Part shown: positions 1-9,580 of the stretch, one piece after another
How positions within the stretch are numbered: the first letter of the stretch is position 1
Layout: every line of letters begins with the position of its first letter
Source: BJGO01 sp039810885
GTDB taxonomy: Bacteria; Bacteroidota; Bacteroidia; Chitinophagales; UBA10324
Assembly (NCBI GenBank): GCA_039810885.1
Contig: JBDHXV010000009.1
Span: 1 to 64,000, forward strand
Length of the DNA stretch: 64,000 nucleotides
Direction: 5' to 3'
The notes under the pieces: model-generated
What the model saw: only the letters and a program-made list of their open reading frames with translations
Told to the model about the DNA's origin: nothing
The model's database searches: none
Made by a program: the position numbers and the translations under genes

Positions 1-2
1 AA

Positions 3-251
3 TTGAAGCCCGATGTGCTCGTTGATATCAGCGGATATTTTGAGAAGAAATGGGAGGCTATTCGTGCATATACATCACAGTTCTATAATCCGGAAGTTCA
101 AGAAACAAATACCTATATCAGCACACCCGAGTTTTTAGAATCCTTAAGCGGCCGGCATGTAATTTATGGAAAATACATTGGGGTAACACACGCCGAAGGA
201 TTTACTACGTCGCAATATTTGGGCGTGAAAACCCTAAAGGATATTTTGTAG
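3..251 (+). CDS. bshB1: Bacillithiol biosynthesis deacetylase BshB1, C-terminal part (partial at left edge)
   Basis: End of an LmbE-like zinc deacetylase that would remove the acetyl group from GlcNAc-malate during bacillithiol synthesis in the cytoplasm. About 82 codons are present and the gene starts before the window; the leading TTG is just an in-frame codon. The strings KKWEAIRAYTSQFYNP, YISTPEFLESL and HAEGFTTSQYLGVK fit, from memory, the conserved tail of Bacteroidota BshB1. The catalytic zinc motif lies outside the window, so the call rests on the tail alone. It ends one base before the stop of the convergent smc gene. Confidence 0.75.
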   Translation: MKPDVLVDISGYFEKKWEAIRAYTSQFYNPEVQETNTYISTPEFLESLSGRHVIYGKYIGVTHAEGFTTSQYLGVKTLKDIL

Positions 252-3200
252 CTAAACTGCTTCAGCTTCTTGTAACTGGCGAAAATCAACAGGTACCACT
301 TTAGAAACTCCTTCTTCCTGCATCGTTACACCATAGATGACATCTACCGATGCCATAGTTTGCTTATTGTGTGTTACAAGAATAAACTGTGATTTATTGC
401 TAAACTGACGAATGATATCTGTGAATTTACCTACGTTGGCATCATCCAGCGGAGCATCAACCTCATCCAAAACACAGAATGGGGCAGGCTTTAACAGATA
501 TAATGCGAACAGCAACGATATGGCCGTAAGTGTTTTTTCTCCACCGGAGAGTTGATTAATGGTTTGTGGGCGTTTCCCTTTGGGCTTTGCTATGATATCA
601 ATTGTAGATTCCAGTGGGTTATCTGAGTTGCTGAGTATTAAATCACACGTATCTTCTGCCGTAAAGAGACTTCGGAAAACTTCAATGAAGTTCTCTTTTA
701 CTTGATTGAATGCATTCATAAATTGCTCACGTGCTTTGGATTCAATTTCATCCATAGTACTCAACAAGGATTCCTTTGCAGTTACCAAGTCATTTTTCTG
801 ACTCTGAATAAATTCGGCCCGTTCTTTCATCTCATTAAAGGCTTCTATGGCAAACGGATTGATTTCACCAAAATTTTCAAGCCTGTTCTTCATTTTATTG
901 GCCTTCTCGCTTAAGTCGTCTTTATTTAAGTCCGCTGCAGGCTCTTGCTCCATCAAGGTATCGATAGATACCTTGAACTCTATGTCGAGACGTTCTTTCA
1001 ACGAAGCCAGCTGAAGTCTTAAATCATTTACCTTATCCCGCATCTCGTTCAGCAACACGTCGCAATGATCTTTTTGCTTGCCAATATTCTTGATACTTTC
1101 ATCCATCTGATTCATAATGCCACGGCTTTCATAGAAGATACGATCGGCCTCGGTAACCAGCAAATCTTGTCTGGTACGGTCTTCATATAGCATTATCAAC
1201 TCAGCCTCGGTTTCATTTTGCTTGGCTTCTAATTCAATAAATTGGTGCGAAGCGGCTCCCAGTTCAATATTATTGCGCTCAACATTACGTGTATTTTCAT
1301 CTAACTGAAGTCGCTTAAAATTAATTTCTTGTACCAGGGCGTTAATTTTATTCTGTTGTTGAAGAAACGAAATATTATTTTGATTAAACAGTTGAGACGA
1401 CTCATTCAACAGGTCATCTATGGCTTGAAAGGCGTGCTGCGCATCGGTAATTTTTACTTGTTGGTGATCTCTCACAGTTTGTTTTTGTGAAATAATACCC
1501 GTTAGCATTGTTAAATCTGCTTCAATACTTGTATTACGTTCTATGATTGAATTTTTCTTTATATCAAAATCAATGTAGAAACGATCAATATTCTCAACTT
1601 TCGTTTTGATTCCCGTTATTTGATTACGAGTCAAGTTGTAGACCTCACGCAAAGCATCTAATTGCTTGTCGTGATTCTGACTCTTCATCATGACTAGTTC
1701 TTGTTGTAATTGTTGCAAAGTGCTTCGCAACTGCTCTGTGTCGTTTTTTAGTTGTCCGATTTCCTTATTCAGGTTTTCCAGATTTTTAACGCGGCCAAGT
1801 CGTTTACCTCCTGCAACACCCACCTGCCCGCCGCTGATGGAATGCTTCGTGCGAATAAATTTTCCGTTGCCGGCTATGAATGTGGCCTTAACTTCCGGCA
1901 GAGCCTGCTGCTCATCTATGATGTAAACATTTTTTAACAAATAGTTTACTAAGTGCCGGTAGGGCTCTTCGCACTCAACCACATCAATAGCACGTGTGGC
2001 ATTATTTAAAGATTCGGTTGTTTCTTTTTCATTTTCAAAATCATTCAATACAAAAAAGTTTGCACGCCCTTTAGCAGCATTGCTCAGCAGGTTTACGGCT
2101 TGCATGGCTTCTCGCATATCACTCACGACGTAGTAATTCAAATAAGGTTCTAAATAACTCTCGATGATTATGCGGTACTCGCTTTGTGCGCTGATAATAT
2201 CCGAGAGCAAAGGCGCTTGCTTATTCCAGTCTTTATTGTTTTTTAAAAACTTGATCGAATCAGGAAAGCCTTCCATGTTTTCAATAAAGTTCTTGGTCAG
2301 GTTGTATTCATTTTGTCGCGCATCAAGGCTGCGATGCTTGGCGTTAAGTTGTTCACGAACTTCATTTACACGTTCTTCCAACTTTGTAATTTGTTGTTGC
2401 GAGGAGTCGGCTAATTGTGTAAGTTGATGAATGTCCTGATGTTCTTTAATTTCTTTTTGTTCTAATGCTATCAACTGCTCAGCCAGGTGTGTTTTTTCAT
2501 CGTTGCGCTGCTGCAACTCGTATTCGTTCACTTGAGTTTCACGTTGAAGATTCTCCTTTTGCACTTTAAGTACGGTTATTCGTTTCTCCAAATCAATCAC
2601 TTCGTTTTCAACAGCACGCATCTGTTGTTGTTCTTGCTCTAAGGAACGTTTTGCTTGCGTGTGAAGCAGGCGCACATCATCTAATTTCAACTTCGTTTGC
2701 TCTAACTCTGCTTGAAATTGAGTAAGCGTATTTTCTTCTGCCGTTTTACGTTCAGTAAAGGAAGCTATGGAAATCTCGAGTGTCTGTATTGTTTGCTTCG
2801 ATTGTTCATTCTGTAACTTCCAGGCTTCTACTTTTTCATTTAAATGCTTGAGATTCTCTCCGATCAGTTTCTTATCATTTTCTTTTTGCTTGAGATAACT
2901 TACCAATTCATTAAGCTGACGTTGCAGTAATAAGAGATTCTTTTCTTTTTCAAGAAAGTCGGTTTTCTCGGCTTGTAGTTCAGCCTCCAATCGCAACATT
3001 TCGGTTTCCAAGACAATCTTTTTATCCATCTGCTCGGCTTGTTGAGTTTGAATATTTTCAAAGACAACTTTAAAGTCTTTCAAATGATGCAATGCCAGTT
3101 GGATACTTAATTCTTTATACTCCTCTTTCAGTTTGTGATAGCGTTCTGTTTTGCGTGCTTGGTTTTCCAGTGTTTTTAGGTTGTTGTCAATTTCAAACAG

Positions 3201-3782
3201 CAGATCTTCTACGCGGTTCAAATCGGCTTGTGTAGCCTCCAGCTTATTAAGGGTTTCTTTTTTGCGAGCTTTATATTTAGAAATTCCCGCCGCTTGCTCA
3301 AATAGCTTACGGCGACTGTTGTCTTTATCATTCAAAATTTCATTTACCATTCCCAGTTCTATGATAGCATAAGAGTCGCTGCTTATACCTGTATCCAAAA
3401 AAAGGTTAGTAATGTCTTTTAACCGACAGCTCACATTGTTTAGCCTGTATTCACTTTCGCCCGTGCGATAGTAATGACGACTAATGGTGACTGTATTATA
3501 TTCAGTTGGCAGTAAATTTTTGTTGTTTTCAAAAGTCAAAAACACTTCGGCCAGTGCTGACGGCTTACGATTCTTAGTTCCATTAAAAATTACGTTCTCC
3601 ATTTTTTCAGAGCGTAAGACCGATGTTTTTTGCTCGCCCAATACCCATCGCATGGCATCCACCACATTGGATTTCCCGCAACCATTAGGGCCAACGACAC
3701 CTGTCATATTCTCATTGAAATGAATAACCGTTTTCTCGGCAAATGATTTAAAACCCTTAATTTCTAAACTGACTAATTTCAA
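252..3782 (-). CDS. smc: Chromosome segregation ATPase SMC
   Basis: Structural maintenance of chromosomes protein, the ATPase that with ScpA/ScpB loads on DNA and organises the nucleoid. At 1176 residues it has the usual full length. The Walker A motif GPNGCGKSN is at about residues 32-40, followed by a long coiled coil rich in E, Q, K and L, a hinge around residues 510-640 (starting near FPDSIKFLKNN), a second coiled coil, and the C-terminal signature LSGGEKTLTAI with Walker B FCVLDEVDAPLDDAN. The ATG start is preceded by AT-rich DNA. It stands alone, convergent with bshB1; 122 bp separate it from the next gene upstream. Nothing looks damaged. Confidence 0.97.
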   Translation of the reverse strand: MKLVSLEIKGFKSFAEKTVIHFNENMTGVVGPNGCGKSNVVDAMRWVLGEQKTSVLRSEKMENVIFNGTKNRKPSALAEVFLTFENNKNLLPTEYNTVTISRHYYRTGESEYRLNNVSCRLKDITNLFLDTGISSDSYAIIELGMVNEILNDKDNSRRKLFEQAAGISKYKARKKETLNKLEATQADLNRVEDLLFEIDNNLKTLENQARKTERYHKLKEEYKELSIQLALHHLKDFKVVFENIQTQQAEQMDKKIVLETEMLRLEAELQAEKTDFLEKEKNLLLLQRQLNELVSYLKQKENDKKLIGENLKHLNEKVEAWKLQNEQSKQTIQTLEISIASFTERKTAEENTLTQFQAELEQTKLKLDDVRLLHTQAKRSLEQEQQQMRAVENEVIDLEKRITVLKVQKENLQRETQVNEYELQQRNDEKTHLAEQLIALEQKEIKEHQDIHQLTQLADSSQQQITKLEERVNEVREQLNAKHRSLDARQNEYNLTKNFIENMEGFPDSIKFLKNNKDWNKQAPLLSDIISAQSEYRIIIESYLEPYLNYYVVSDMREAMQAVNLLSNAAKGRANFFVLNDFENEKETTESLNNATRAIDVVECEEPYRHLVNYLLKNVYIIDEQQALPEVKATFIAGNGKFIRTKHSISGGQVGVAGGKRLGRVKNLENLNKEIGQLKNDTEQLRSTLQQLQQELVMMKSQNHDKQLDALREVYNLTRNQITGIKTKVENIDRFYIDFDIKKNSIIERNTSIEADLTMLTGIISQKQTVRDHQQVKITDAQHAFQAIDDLLNESSQLFNQNNISFLQQQNKINALVQEINFKRLQLDENTRNVERNNIELGAASHQFIELEAKQNETEAELIMLYEDRTRQDLLVTEADRIFYESRGIMNQMDESIKNIGKQKDHCDVLLNEMRDKVNDLRLQLASLKERLDIEFKVSIDTLMEQEPAADLNKDDLSEKANKMKNRLENFGEINPFAIEAFNEMKERAEFIQSQKNDLVTAKESLLSTMDEIESKAREQFMNAFNQVKENFIEVFRSLFTAEDTCDLILSNSDNPLESTIDIIAKPKGKRPQTINQLSGGEKTLTAISLLFALYLLKPAPFCVLDEVDAPLDDANVGKFTDIIRQFSNKSQFILVTHNKQTMASVDVIYGVTMQEEGVSKVVPVDFRQLQEAEAV

Positions 3783-3904
3783 AGTATCTGTTTTTTGATT
3801 TTTTAAAAGCGTGTAAAAATAATGGAAAGCCCCCTACAATGCCTCTTTGCCTCACATTTTGTGGAGAAATCGTGAATAAGTATTCAAATACCTTAACACT
3901 GAGT

Positions 3905-4258
3905 TTATTCTAATGTCTTTTGCAACTTCTTTGGTAAAGATTTTATTACTTCATTATAGCTGTGGTCAATCATTTCAAGTATGAGATTATCTTGAATAGA
4001 GTCGGTACATTTAACGGTATTCCACAAAGTTTTATTCATGTGATAACCGGGAAGAATAGAACCTTCGTATTGCTCACGTAATTCTATTGCTTTATCGGGG
4101 TTGCACTTGACGTTGAATTGCAGAGGCACTTCATCCAAGGCTGCCAGAAGAAATATTTTACCCGCAACCTTAAACACAAGTGTTTCTTCATCAAAAGGAA
4201 AACTTTCTGTTACAGCCTTTTTACTCAAACAATAATTGCGTAACTGTTCGATGTGCAT
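3905..4258 (-). CDS. MmcQ/YjbR family protein
   Basis: Small cytoplasmic protein of the MmcQ/YjbR family (CyaY-like fold, often labelled DNA-binding, physiological role uncertain). At 117 residues it has the normal length. Seen in the sequence: the N-terminal IEQLRNYCLSKKAVTESFPF segment, an FKVAGKIFLLAAL strand pair, and LPGYHMNKTLWNTVKC, all typical of the family from memory. It starts one base after the end of yajQ, so the two are almost certainly co-transcribed. The downstream 122 bp before smc hold no other gene. Confidence 0.85.
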   Translation of the reverse strand: MHIEQLRNYCLSKKAVTESFPFDEETLVFKVAGKIFLLAALDEVPLQFNVKCNPDKAIELREQYEGSILPGYHMNKTLWNTVKCTDSIQDNLILEMIDHSYNEVIKSLPKKLQKTLE

Positions 4259-4259
4259 C

Positions 4260-4751
4260 TTAACTTTTCATATTAACATATTGGAGGGGCAGTCCATAAT
4301 TTCCCGCGCGGCACATAGCCATAACAGACTGTAAATCATCTATTTTCTTTCCTGTAACTCGAATGATATCATCCATGATAGAAGCCTGCACTTTTAGACC
4401 TGAGCTTTTAATGTCTTTAACTATCTTCTTTGCAGTTTCTTTATCTATCCCCTCTTTTACCTTTATATCTTTCTTTACCATGTTCCCTGAAGCATAAAGC
4501 TCTTTACCGAAATCAAGACAGGCGGAATCCAGCTGTTGCTTCATCATTCGCGCTATAAGCACGTCCTGTATGGCTTTCATGCGCATGTCGTTCTCAGTTA
4601 GAATATGAATATTGAGTGTTTTCTTATCTAAATCAATTTCGGTTTTAGAGCCGTGAAAATCATAACGGTTTTGAATTTCCTTACGAGCTACGTTGATAGC
4701 ATTATCGAGGTTCTGATGTTCAATTTTACTTACAATATCGAATGAAGGCAT
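4260..4751 (-). CDS. yajQ: YajQ family nucleotide-binding protein
   Basis: YajQ/UPF0234 protein, a tandem ferredoxin-like fold that binds nucleotides; some homologues bind cyclic di-GMP. The 163 residues match the family length. Diagnostic strings are MPSFDIVSKIEHQNLDNAIN at the start, NRYDFHGSKTEI, and IRVTGKKIDDLQSVMAM near the end. First gene of a two-gene unit with the YjbR protein. The role in this organism cannot be deduced from context. Confidence 0.93.
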   Translation of the reverse strand: MPSFDIVSKIEHQNLDNAINVARKEIQNRYDFHGSKTEIDLDKKTLNIHILTENDMRMKAIQDVLIARMMKQQLDSACLDFGKELYASGNMVKKDIKVKEGIDKETAKKIVKDIKSSGLKVQASIMDDIIRVTGKKIDDLQSVMAMCRAGNYGLPLQYVNMKS

Positions 4752-4934
4752 AAAATATTTTCTGTTTTTGCGAATCTAAATAGCTTTTAGCATACAAACG
4801 ATATGAATTTTTGCTTACTCATAGAAAGAAGCGTTGTGTTTAATTAATCAATCTCTCTATTATATATTACTACTAATAAGGTATTGACTACAAGGCAACT
4901 TCGTTTTAACATTGTTTCTTAAATTATAATTCGT

Positions 4935-5399
4935 ATGAGAACCACAGTTCTGATCATCCTGTCTTTAATGCTGAACCTTTACGTTTCGGCACAAGAAAAG
5001 CTAACTGTAAAAGGAGTTATGCCTGCTCCGGATTTAAAAGTAGGTACGTGGACAGACTATACGGTTATTAAAAGTGAAAAAGGTACAGACATATTAAAGT
5101 ATAGAGTACGGCTTAAATCTGCAAAAAAGTTTTTCCAGGGAAGTGCAGAGTGCACCTATGAAATTGAAGCAACTAATTTGACTAAGGACTATATTTCAGC
5201 AGATGTTACTTACGATTTCGACCAAGAATTAAATGGCGATTATAAAAGTCAATCTGGTTCCAGAAGAGGCTTTATAAAAGGCGGTTCAAAGTGGAAATAT
5301 GAATTACTTGCCTTTCACGACATAGATAAAGGCGGAAGTTATCAATCAGGTTGTAACAGTTGCAAACTCAGTTTTAACTTTATCATTAATATAAAATAG
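4935..5399 (+). CDS. Secreted protein of unknown function
   Basis: A 154-residue protein with a clear signal peptide (MRTTVLIILSLMLNLYVSAQ, cleavage expected near SAQ-E). The mature part is rich in beta-forming stretches and ends with a pair of close cysteines in SGCNSCKLSF. I do not recognise the family. It is alone between the divergent yajQ pair and the lolD-like operon, with 183 bp upstream and 192 bp downstream without genes. Periplasmic or outer-membrane-associated location is inferred only from the signal peptide. Confidence 0.7.
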   Translation: MRTTVLIILSLMLNLYVSAQEKLTVKGVMPAPDLKVGTWTDYTVIKSEKGTDILKYRVRLKSAKKFFQGSAECTYEIEATNLTKDYISADVTYDFDQELNGDYKSQSGSRRGFIKGGSKWKYELLAFHDIDKGGSYQSGCNSCKLSFNFIINIK

Positions 5400-5591
5400 A
5401 GAACAAAAATTCCTCAAAAAAAACGAAAGGTTTACAATAGTAGAAATATCGGTTTTCAAGCGATGTATTCTTTTTAATGTCGAGCCTTTGATTTGTTGCT
5501 ATCAAGCTGTTCGTATTAATACACGATACACCCAACCCAAACAACTTAGATTACTTATTGCATTTTTGCCGTTGTATAAAATAAAAATCAA

Positions 5592-6260
5592 GTGGTTGAA
5601 GCAATAAATATCTCAAAAAACTTTGGCGATTTAAAAGTGTTAAATGACGTGAGCTTGAAAGTGCAGCGTGCTGAGGTTGTTTCGATCATTGGCGCTTCGG
5701 GCGCAGGCAAGACCACATTATTGCAAATCTTAGGCACACTCGACACGGCTGACGAAGGTATAATAAAGATTGGCGGCGTAAACATTAGTGAACTAAGCGG
5801 CAATGCATTAGCAGACTTCCGTAATCGTAACATCGGATTTGTGTTTCAGTTTCATCATCTGCTGCCTGAGTTTACTGCTGTTGAAAATGTAGCCCTGCCG
5901 GCTATGATTGCGGGTATTGAAAAATCAAAAGCGATTAAAGATGCCTTTGACCTTCTTGAATATTTCGGCCTCAGCGGACGCCTGCACCATAAACCCGGTG
6001 CGTTATCGGGGGGTGAACAGCAACGTGTAGCCGTTGCCCGTGCGCTTATTAATCATCCTCAAGTTGTCTTTGCAGATGAGCCCAGCGGCAATCTCGACTC
6101 AGAAAATGCCCGCGAATTGCACGAACTCTTTTTTAAACTGCGTAAAGAATTTTATCAAACCTTTGTTATCGTAACACATAATGAGGAGTTGGCTAATCTT
6201 GCCGATTCCAAGTTTGTTATGAAAGATGGTACGATTCAAAACATTATAAAACTAAATTAA
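5592..6260 (+). CDS. lolD: ABC transporter ATP-binding protein, LolD-like
   Basis: ATPase subunit of an ABC exporter of the LolD/MacB type; LolD with LolC/E extracts lipoproteins from the inner membrane. Walker A is GASGAGKTT (about residues 34-42), the signature is LSGGEQQR, Walker B is VVFADEPSGNLDSE, and the switch histidine is in VIVTHNEEL. At 222 residues it is a lone nucleotide-binding domain. The chosen start is GTG at 5592. No permease gene is adjacent, so the membrane partner must be encoded elsewhere and the LolD assignment over a MacB-like one is by similarity only. The next gene follows after 7 bp. Confidence 0.85.
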   Translation: MVEAINISKNFGDLKVLNDVSLKVQRAEVVSIIGASGAGKTTLLQILGTLDTADEGIIKIGGVNISELSGNALADFRNRNIGFVFQFHHLLPEFTAVENVALPAMIAGIEKSKAIKDAFDLLEYFGLSGRLHHKPGALSGGEQQRVAVARALINHPQVVFADEPSGNLDSENARELHELFFKLRKEFYQTFVIVTHNEELANLADSKFVMKDGTIQNIIKLN

Positions 6261-6267
6261 TCATGTC

Positions 6268-7104
6268 GTGCAGATATATGATGACCTTGGACGCACGCTT
6301 TTATTAAACCGAACTCCTGAGCGAATTATTTCGGTTGTACCATCCTTAACGGAGTTACTCTGCGATTTAGAATTAGAAAGCAAAATTGTTGGAAGAACCA
6401 AATTTTGTATTCATCCGAAGTCTTATGTTTCAAGTATTCCGAAAGTTGGCGGAACCAAGAACATGAATATTAAAAAGATAATGTCGCTAAATCCGAATTT
6501 GATTTTAGCAGACAAAGAAGAAAATTCTAAAGAAGATATCGAAGCATTAACTTCACTTACGAATGTTTATGTATCCGATATCCGAACTATTAAAAATGCC
6601 ATACATACGATTCAACAAATTGGAACTATCCATGCTTGTGATGTAAGAGCCGCTCAACTAATACAAGAAATTGAAGACGGATTTAACAAGATTAAACAAG
6701 CACTTCATTCAAAAAGTCAAATACGAGTTTGTTATTTAATTTGGAAAGAACCTTATATGACTGTTGGAGCCGATACTTATATTCATGATGTGTTAGAAAC
6801 CGTAGGATTTAAGAATGTGTTTGGAATGAAACAACGATATCCTATAGTTACCTCCATAGAAATTGCCGAAGCCTTCCCCGACATAATCATGTTATCCACA
6901 GAACCGTATCCTTTTAAATCTAAACACAGAGGTGAAATCGTGGCATCCATTCCCTATATTAAGAATCGAGTTGTGATTATTGATGGTGAAATGTTTAGTT
7001 GGTATGGTTCCCGTATGAGAAAAGCAACAATCTATCTTGGAGATTTATATGCAAAACTAAAGCAGGGGCAAATACCGGTTGATGGACTGATGTTACCAAG
7101 TTGA
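6268..7104 (+). CDS. Helical-backbone metal receptor (BtuF/FecB-like), no signal peptide
   Basis: Protein of the periplasmic-binding class III fold used for cobalamin, siderophores and metal chelates. N-terminal half: RIISVVPSLTELL, VGRTKFCIHP and VGGTKNMNIKKI; C-terminal half: GADTYIHDVLETVGFKNVF. The start is GTG at 6268, and no signal peptide or lipobox is visible, which is odd for a binding protein. From memory, a signal-less branch of this family is common in Bacteroidota and of unclear role. It sits 7 bp after the lolD-like gene and just before fbaB, so operon membership does not point to a transporter. Confidence 0.75.
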   Translation: MQIYDDLGRTLLLNRTPERIISVVPSLTELLCDLELESKIVGRTKFCIHPKSYVSSIPKVGGTKNMNIKKIMSLNPNLILADKEENSKEDIEALTSLTNVYVSDIRTIKNAIHTIQQIGTIHACDVRAAQLIQEIEDGFNKIKQALHSKSQIRVCYLIWKEPYMTVGADTYIHDVLETVGFKNVFGMKQRYPIVTSIEIAEAFPDIIMLSTEPYPFKSKHRGEIVASIPYIKNRVVIIDGEMFSWYGSRMRKATIYLGDLYAKLKQGQIPVDGLMLPS

Positions 7105-7135
7105 ACTATATTTGCCCGACACAATTAACCCTATC

Positions 7136-8194
7136 ATGTCATACAGCAAAATCACTAAACTTCTAGACGACAAAGCCGATTACTTGTTAAACCATGTCAG
7201 CGGCACTATTGATAAAAAAAGATTACACAAACCGGGTCCTGATTTTGTTGACCAAGTATTTTCAACAAGCAACCGAACACCACAGGTTTTACGGAGCTTA
7301 CAAACTATATACGGATCTGGCCGCTTAGCCCACTCAGGCTATGTTTCAATCCTCCCGGTAGATCAAGGTATCGAGCACTCGGCAGGTGCTTCATTTGCAC
7401 CGAATCCCGATTACTTTGATCCGGAAAATATTGTGAAACTTGCTATAGAAGGGGGGTGCAATGCTGTAGCTTCAACCTTTGGCGTTTTAGCTTCTGTATC
7501 ACGTAAGTATGCGCACCGTATTCCTTTTGTTGTAAAGATTAATCATAATGAATTTATATCTTACCCAAACCGCTATGATCAGATTATGTTTGGCACAGTA
7601 AAAGAAGCATGGAACCTTGGTGCAATAGCGGTTGGAGCGACCATCTATTTTGGCTCAGAAGAATCTACACGCCAAATTCAAGAAGTTGCAGATGCATTTG
7701 AATACGCCCATGAATTGGGAATGGCTACCATTTTGTGGTGCTACCTGCGCAACCCGGCATTTAAGAAGGATGGAGTGGATTATCATTCATCCGCTGATTT
7801 AACCGGACAAGCCAACCATATTGGCGTAACGATTCAAGCTGATATTATAAAACAGAAATTACCTACAAATAACGGAGGTTATGAAGCCTTGAAGTTTGGA
7901 AAGACACACCCCAAAGTATATCGTGAATTAACATCGGAACATCCGATAGACTTATGCCGCTATCAAGTAGCTAACTGTTATATGGGGCGTATAGGTTTAA
8001 TTAATTCAGGTGGTGAATCTAAAGGCGCTTCAGATTTATCCGAAGCGGTATATACTGCGGTTGTAAACAAGCGTGCTGGCGGGCAGGGATTAATCTCAGG
8101 CCGCAAAGCGTTCCAAAAACCAATGAAAGATGGGATCGAACTGCTCAATACAATTCAGGATGTATATCTTGACAAAAAAATAGACTTAGCATAA
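7136..8194 (+). CDS. fbaB: Class I fructose-bisphosphate aldolase (FbaB/DhnA type)
   Basis: Schiff-base aldolase of glycolysis and gluconeogenesis, interconverting fructose 1,6-bisphosphate with DHAP and glyceraldehyde 3-phosphate. The DhnA-type barrel shows YVSILPVDQGIEHSAGASFA, FVVKINHNE (candidate Schiff-base lysine region), GATIYFGSEES and GRIGLINSGGESKG (phosphate site). An upstream in-frame TTG at 7112 would add eight residues; I choose ATG at 7136 because MSYSKITKLL is where homologues begin. At about 352 residues it is full length. accD follows after 14 bp. Confidence 0.93.
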   Translation: MSYSKITKLLDDKADYLLNHVSGTIDKKRLHKPGPDFVDQVFSTSNRTPQVLRSLQTIYGSGRLAHSGYVSILPVDQGIEHSAGASFAPNPDYFDPENIVKLAIEGGCNAVASTFGVLASVSRKYAHRIPFVVKINHNEFISYPNRYDQIMFGTVKEAWNLGAIAVGATIYFGSEESTRQIQEVADAFEYAHELGMATILWCYLRNPAFKKDGVDYHSSADLTGQANHIGVTIQADIIKQKLPTNNGGYEALKFGKTHPKVYRELTSEHPIDLCRYQVANCYMGRIGLINSGGESKGASDLSEAVYTAVVNKRAGGQGLISGRKAFQKPMKDGIELLNTIQDVYLDKKIDLA

Positions 8195-8208
8195 TTCTTC
8201 ATAAACCG

Positions 8209-9057
8209 ATGAATTGGTTTAATAGAAATACTCAAGGAATAACGACCAGCACCGAAGAAAAGCTGGAAGTACCGGATGGTATATGGTGGAAGTGTCCATC
8301 ATGTAAGAAGACAATACCAACAATAGATCTACAGGAAAATAGTTATGTCTGTACATCATGTGAGTATCATGCACGCATTAATAGCGTTGAATATTTTAGC
8401 ATTCTATATGACGAGCGCAAAGTAGAATTATTGTTTGAAAACCTTGTGCCGCTTGATTTCCTTGAGTTTACGGATCTAAAACCTTATTCGGAACGCATTA
8501 AAGAAACATTAGAGAAAAGTAATGTTACGGAAGCACTCACCGTAGGTTATGGACAGGTACAAGGTAAAGAACTTGTTACGGCCTGCATGAATTTTAATTT
8601 CATTGGAGGGTCAATGGGGAGCATTGTCGGTGAAAAAATAGCTCGTGCAATCGACTTCTGCATTAAAAAGAGAGTACCGTTACTCATTATTTCCAAGTCC
8701 GGAGGAGCACGCATGATGGAATCGGCCTTTTCTTTAATGCAAATGGCAAAAACATCGGCTAAACTAACCTTACTAGCCGATGCTCGCTTACCTTACTTTT
8801 CTCTGCTTACTGATCCCACAACCGGAGGTGTAACTGCATCTTATGCCATGTTAGGCGATATAAATATGGCTGAGCCTAATGCTCTAATTGGCTTTGCAGG
8901 CCCCAGGGTTATTAAAGAAAGTATTAAGAAGGATTTACCTAAAGGATTCCAACGTTCTGAGTTCTTGTTAGAGCATGGGTTCCTAGACTTTATAATAAAG
9001 AGGAAAGACTTAAAGTGCAAATTAGCAGACTTGATTCAACTATTTGAAAACAAGTGA
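8209..9057 (+). CDS. accD: Acetyl-CoA carboxylase carboxyltransferase subunit beta
   Basis: Beta subunit of the carboxyltransferase that moves CO2 from biotin to acetyl-CoA, making malonyl-CoA for fatty-acid synthesis. A four-cysteine zinc ribbon is present at about residues 29-51 (KCPSCK and CTSCEYH). The crotonase-like core shows MNFNFIGGSMGSIVGEKI, SGGARMMESAFSLMQM and TDPTTGGVTASYAMLGD. At 282 residues it is the usual length. It closes the operon with fbaB; 175 bp with a promoter follow before rpsO. Confidence 0.96.
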   Translation: MNWFNRNTQGITTSTEEKLEVPDGIWWKCPSCKKTIPTIDLQENSYVCTSCEYHARINSVEYFSILYDERKVELLFENLVPLDFLEFTDLKPYSERIKETLEKSNVTEALTVGYGQVQGKELVTACMNFNFIGGSMGSIVGEKIARAIDFCIKKRVPLLIISKSGGARMMESAFSLMQMAKTSAKLTLLADARLPYFSLLTDPTTGGVTASYAMLGDINMAEPNALIGFAGPRVIKESIKKDLPKGFQRSEFLLEHGFLDFIIKRKDLKCKLADLIQLFENK

Positions 9058-9193
9058 TTTGTAATAGCCCCATTTCTTGTATTAGGCTATAAACACGTTA
9101 ATGCAAAATTGTTCTAAGTATAAATTATTTAACAGTTTTTTACTTTTTTCATTAAAATACTGCTAATTATTTCCATAAAATCTTAGTCATGAG

Positions 9194-9201
9194 TATATTT
9201 G
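9194..9201 (+). promoter_or_regulatory. Bacteroidota-type -7 box upstream of rpsO
   Basis: TATATTTG matches the Bacteroidota -7 consensus TAnnTTTG. A TTTCC stretch 19 bp further upstream could serve as the -33 element. It lies about 30 bp before the rpsO start, giving a short leader. Inferred from consensus only. Confidence 0.6.
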
Positions 9202-9232
9202 CATCCCTGATAAAACATATAATACTTTTTAA

Positions 9233-9499
9233 ATGATTACGAAAGAAAGAAAACTTGAATTGGTTAAAAAATTTGGCACCAACGAAAAAGATACTGGAAA
9301 TACAGAAGTGCAAATTGCATTGTTAACCGAAAGAATAAACGATATCACTAAACATCTGGAAGGTCAAAAAAAAGACTTTAATACAGCTCGCGGCCTTATG
9401 AAGTTAGTTGGAGAGCGCAAGCGTCATCTTACTCATCTTCAAAAGACAAACATCACTGCATACCGTGCACTTATTGAAAAGCTTGATCTTAGAAAATAA
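9233..9499 (+). CDS. rpsO: 30S ribosomal protein S15
   Basis: Ribosomal protein S15, which binds 16S rRNA in the platform of the small subunit. The 88 residues are the normal length, with the conserved FGTNEKDTGNTEVQIALLTERI and RGLMKLVGERKRHLTHL segments. Placed before pnp as in many bacteria, but an intrinsic terminator lies between the two genes. Confidence 0.98.
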   Translation: MITKERKLELVKKFGTNEKDTGNTEVQIALLTERINDITKHLEGQKKDFNTARGLMKLVGERKRHLTHLQKTNITAYRALIEKLDLRK

Positions 9500-9523
9500 T
9501 TTGATTTTTCACTCACAAAACAT

Positions 9524-9552
9524 GCGAGAATAGAATTTGTTCTCGCTTTTTT
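9524..9552 (+). terminator. Intrinsic terminator after rpsO
   Basis: A perfect 7-bp stem GCGAGAA/TTCTCGC with a 9-nt loop is followed directly by six T residues. It begins 25 bp after the rpsO stop and would end or attenuate transcription before pnp. Confidence 0.85.
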
Positions 9553-9580
9553 GTTTTATACAAATACCTAAAATAACATT

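Noticed and set aside
702..3723. Several 60-87 residue plus-strand ORFs across 0.7-3.7 kb
   Set aside because: They lie entirely opposite smc and have the composition expected of the shadow of a coiled-coil gene.
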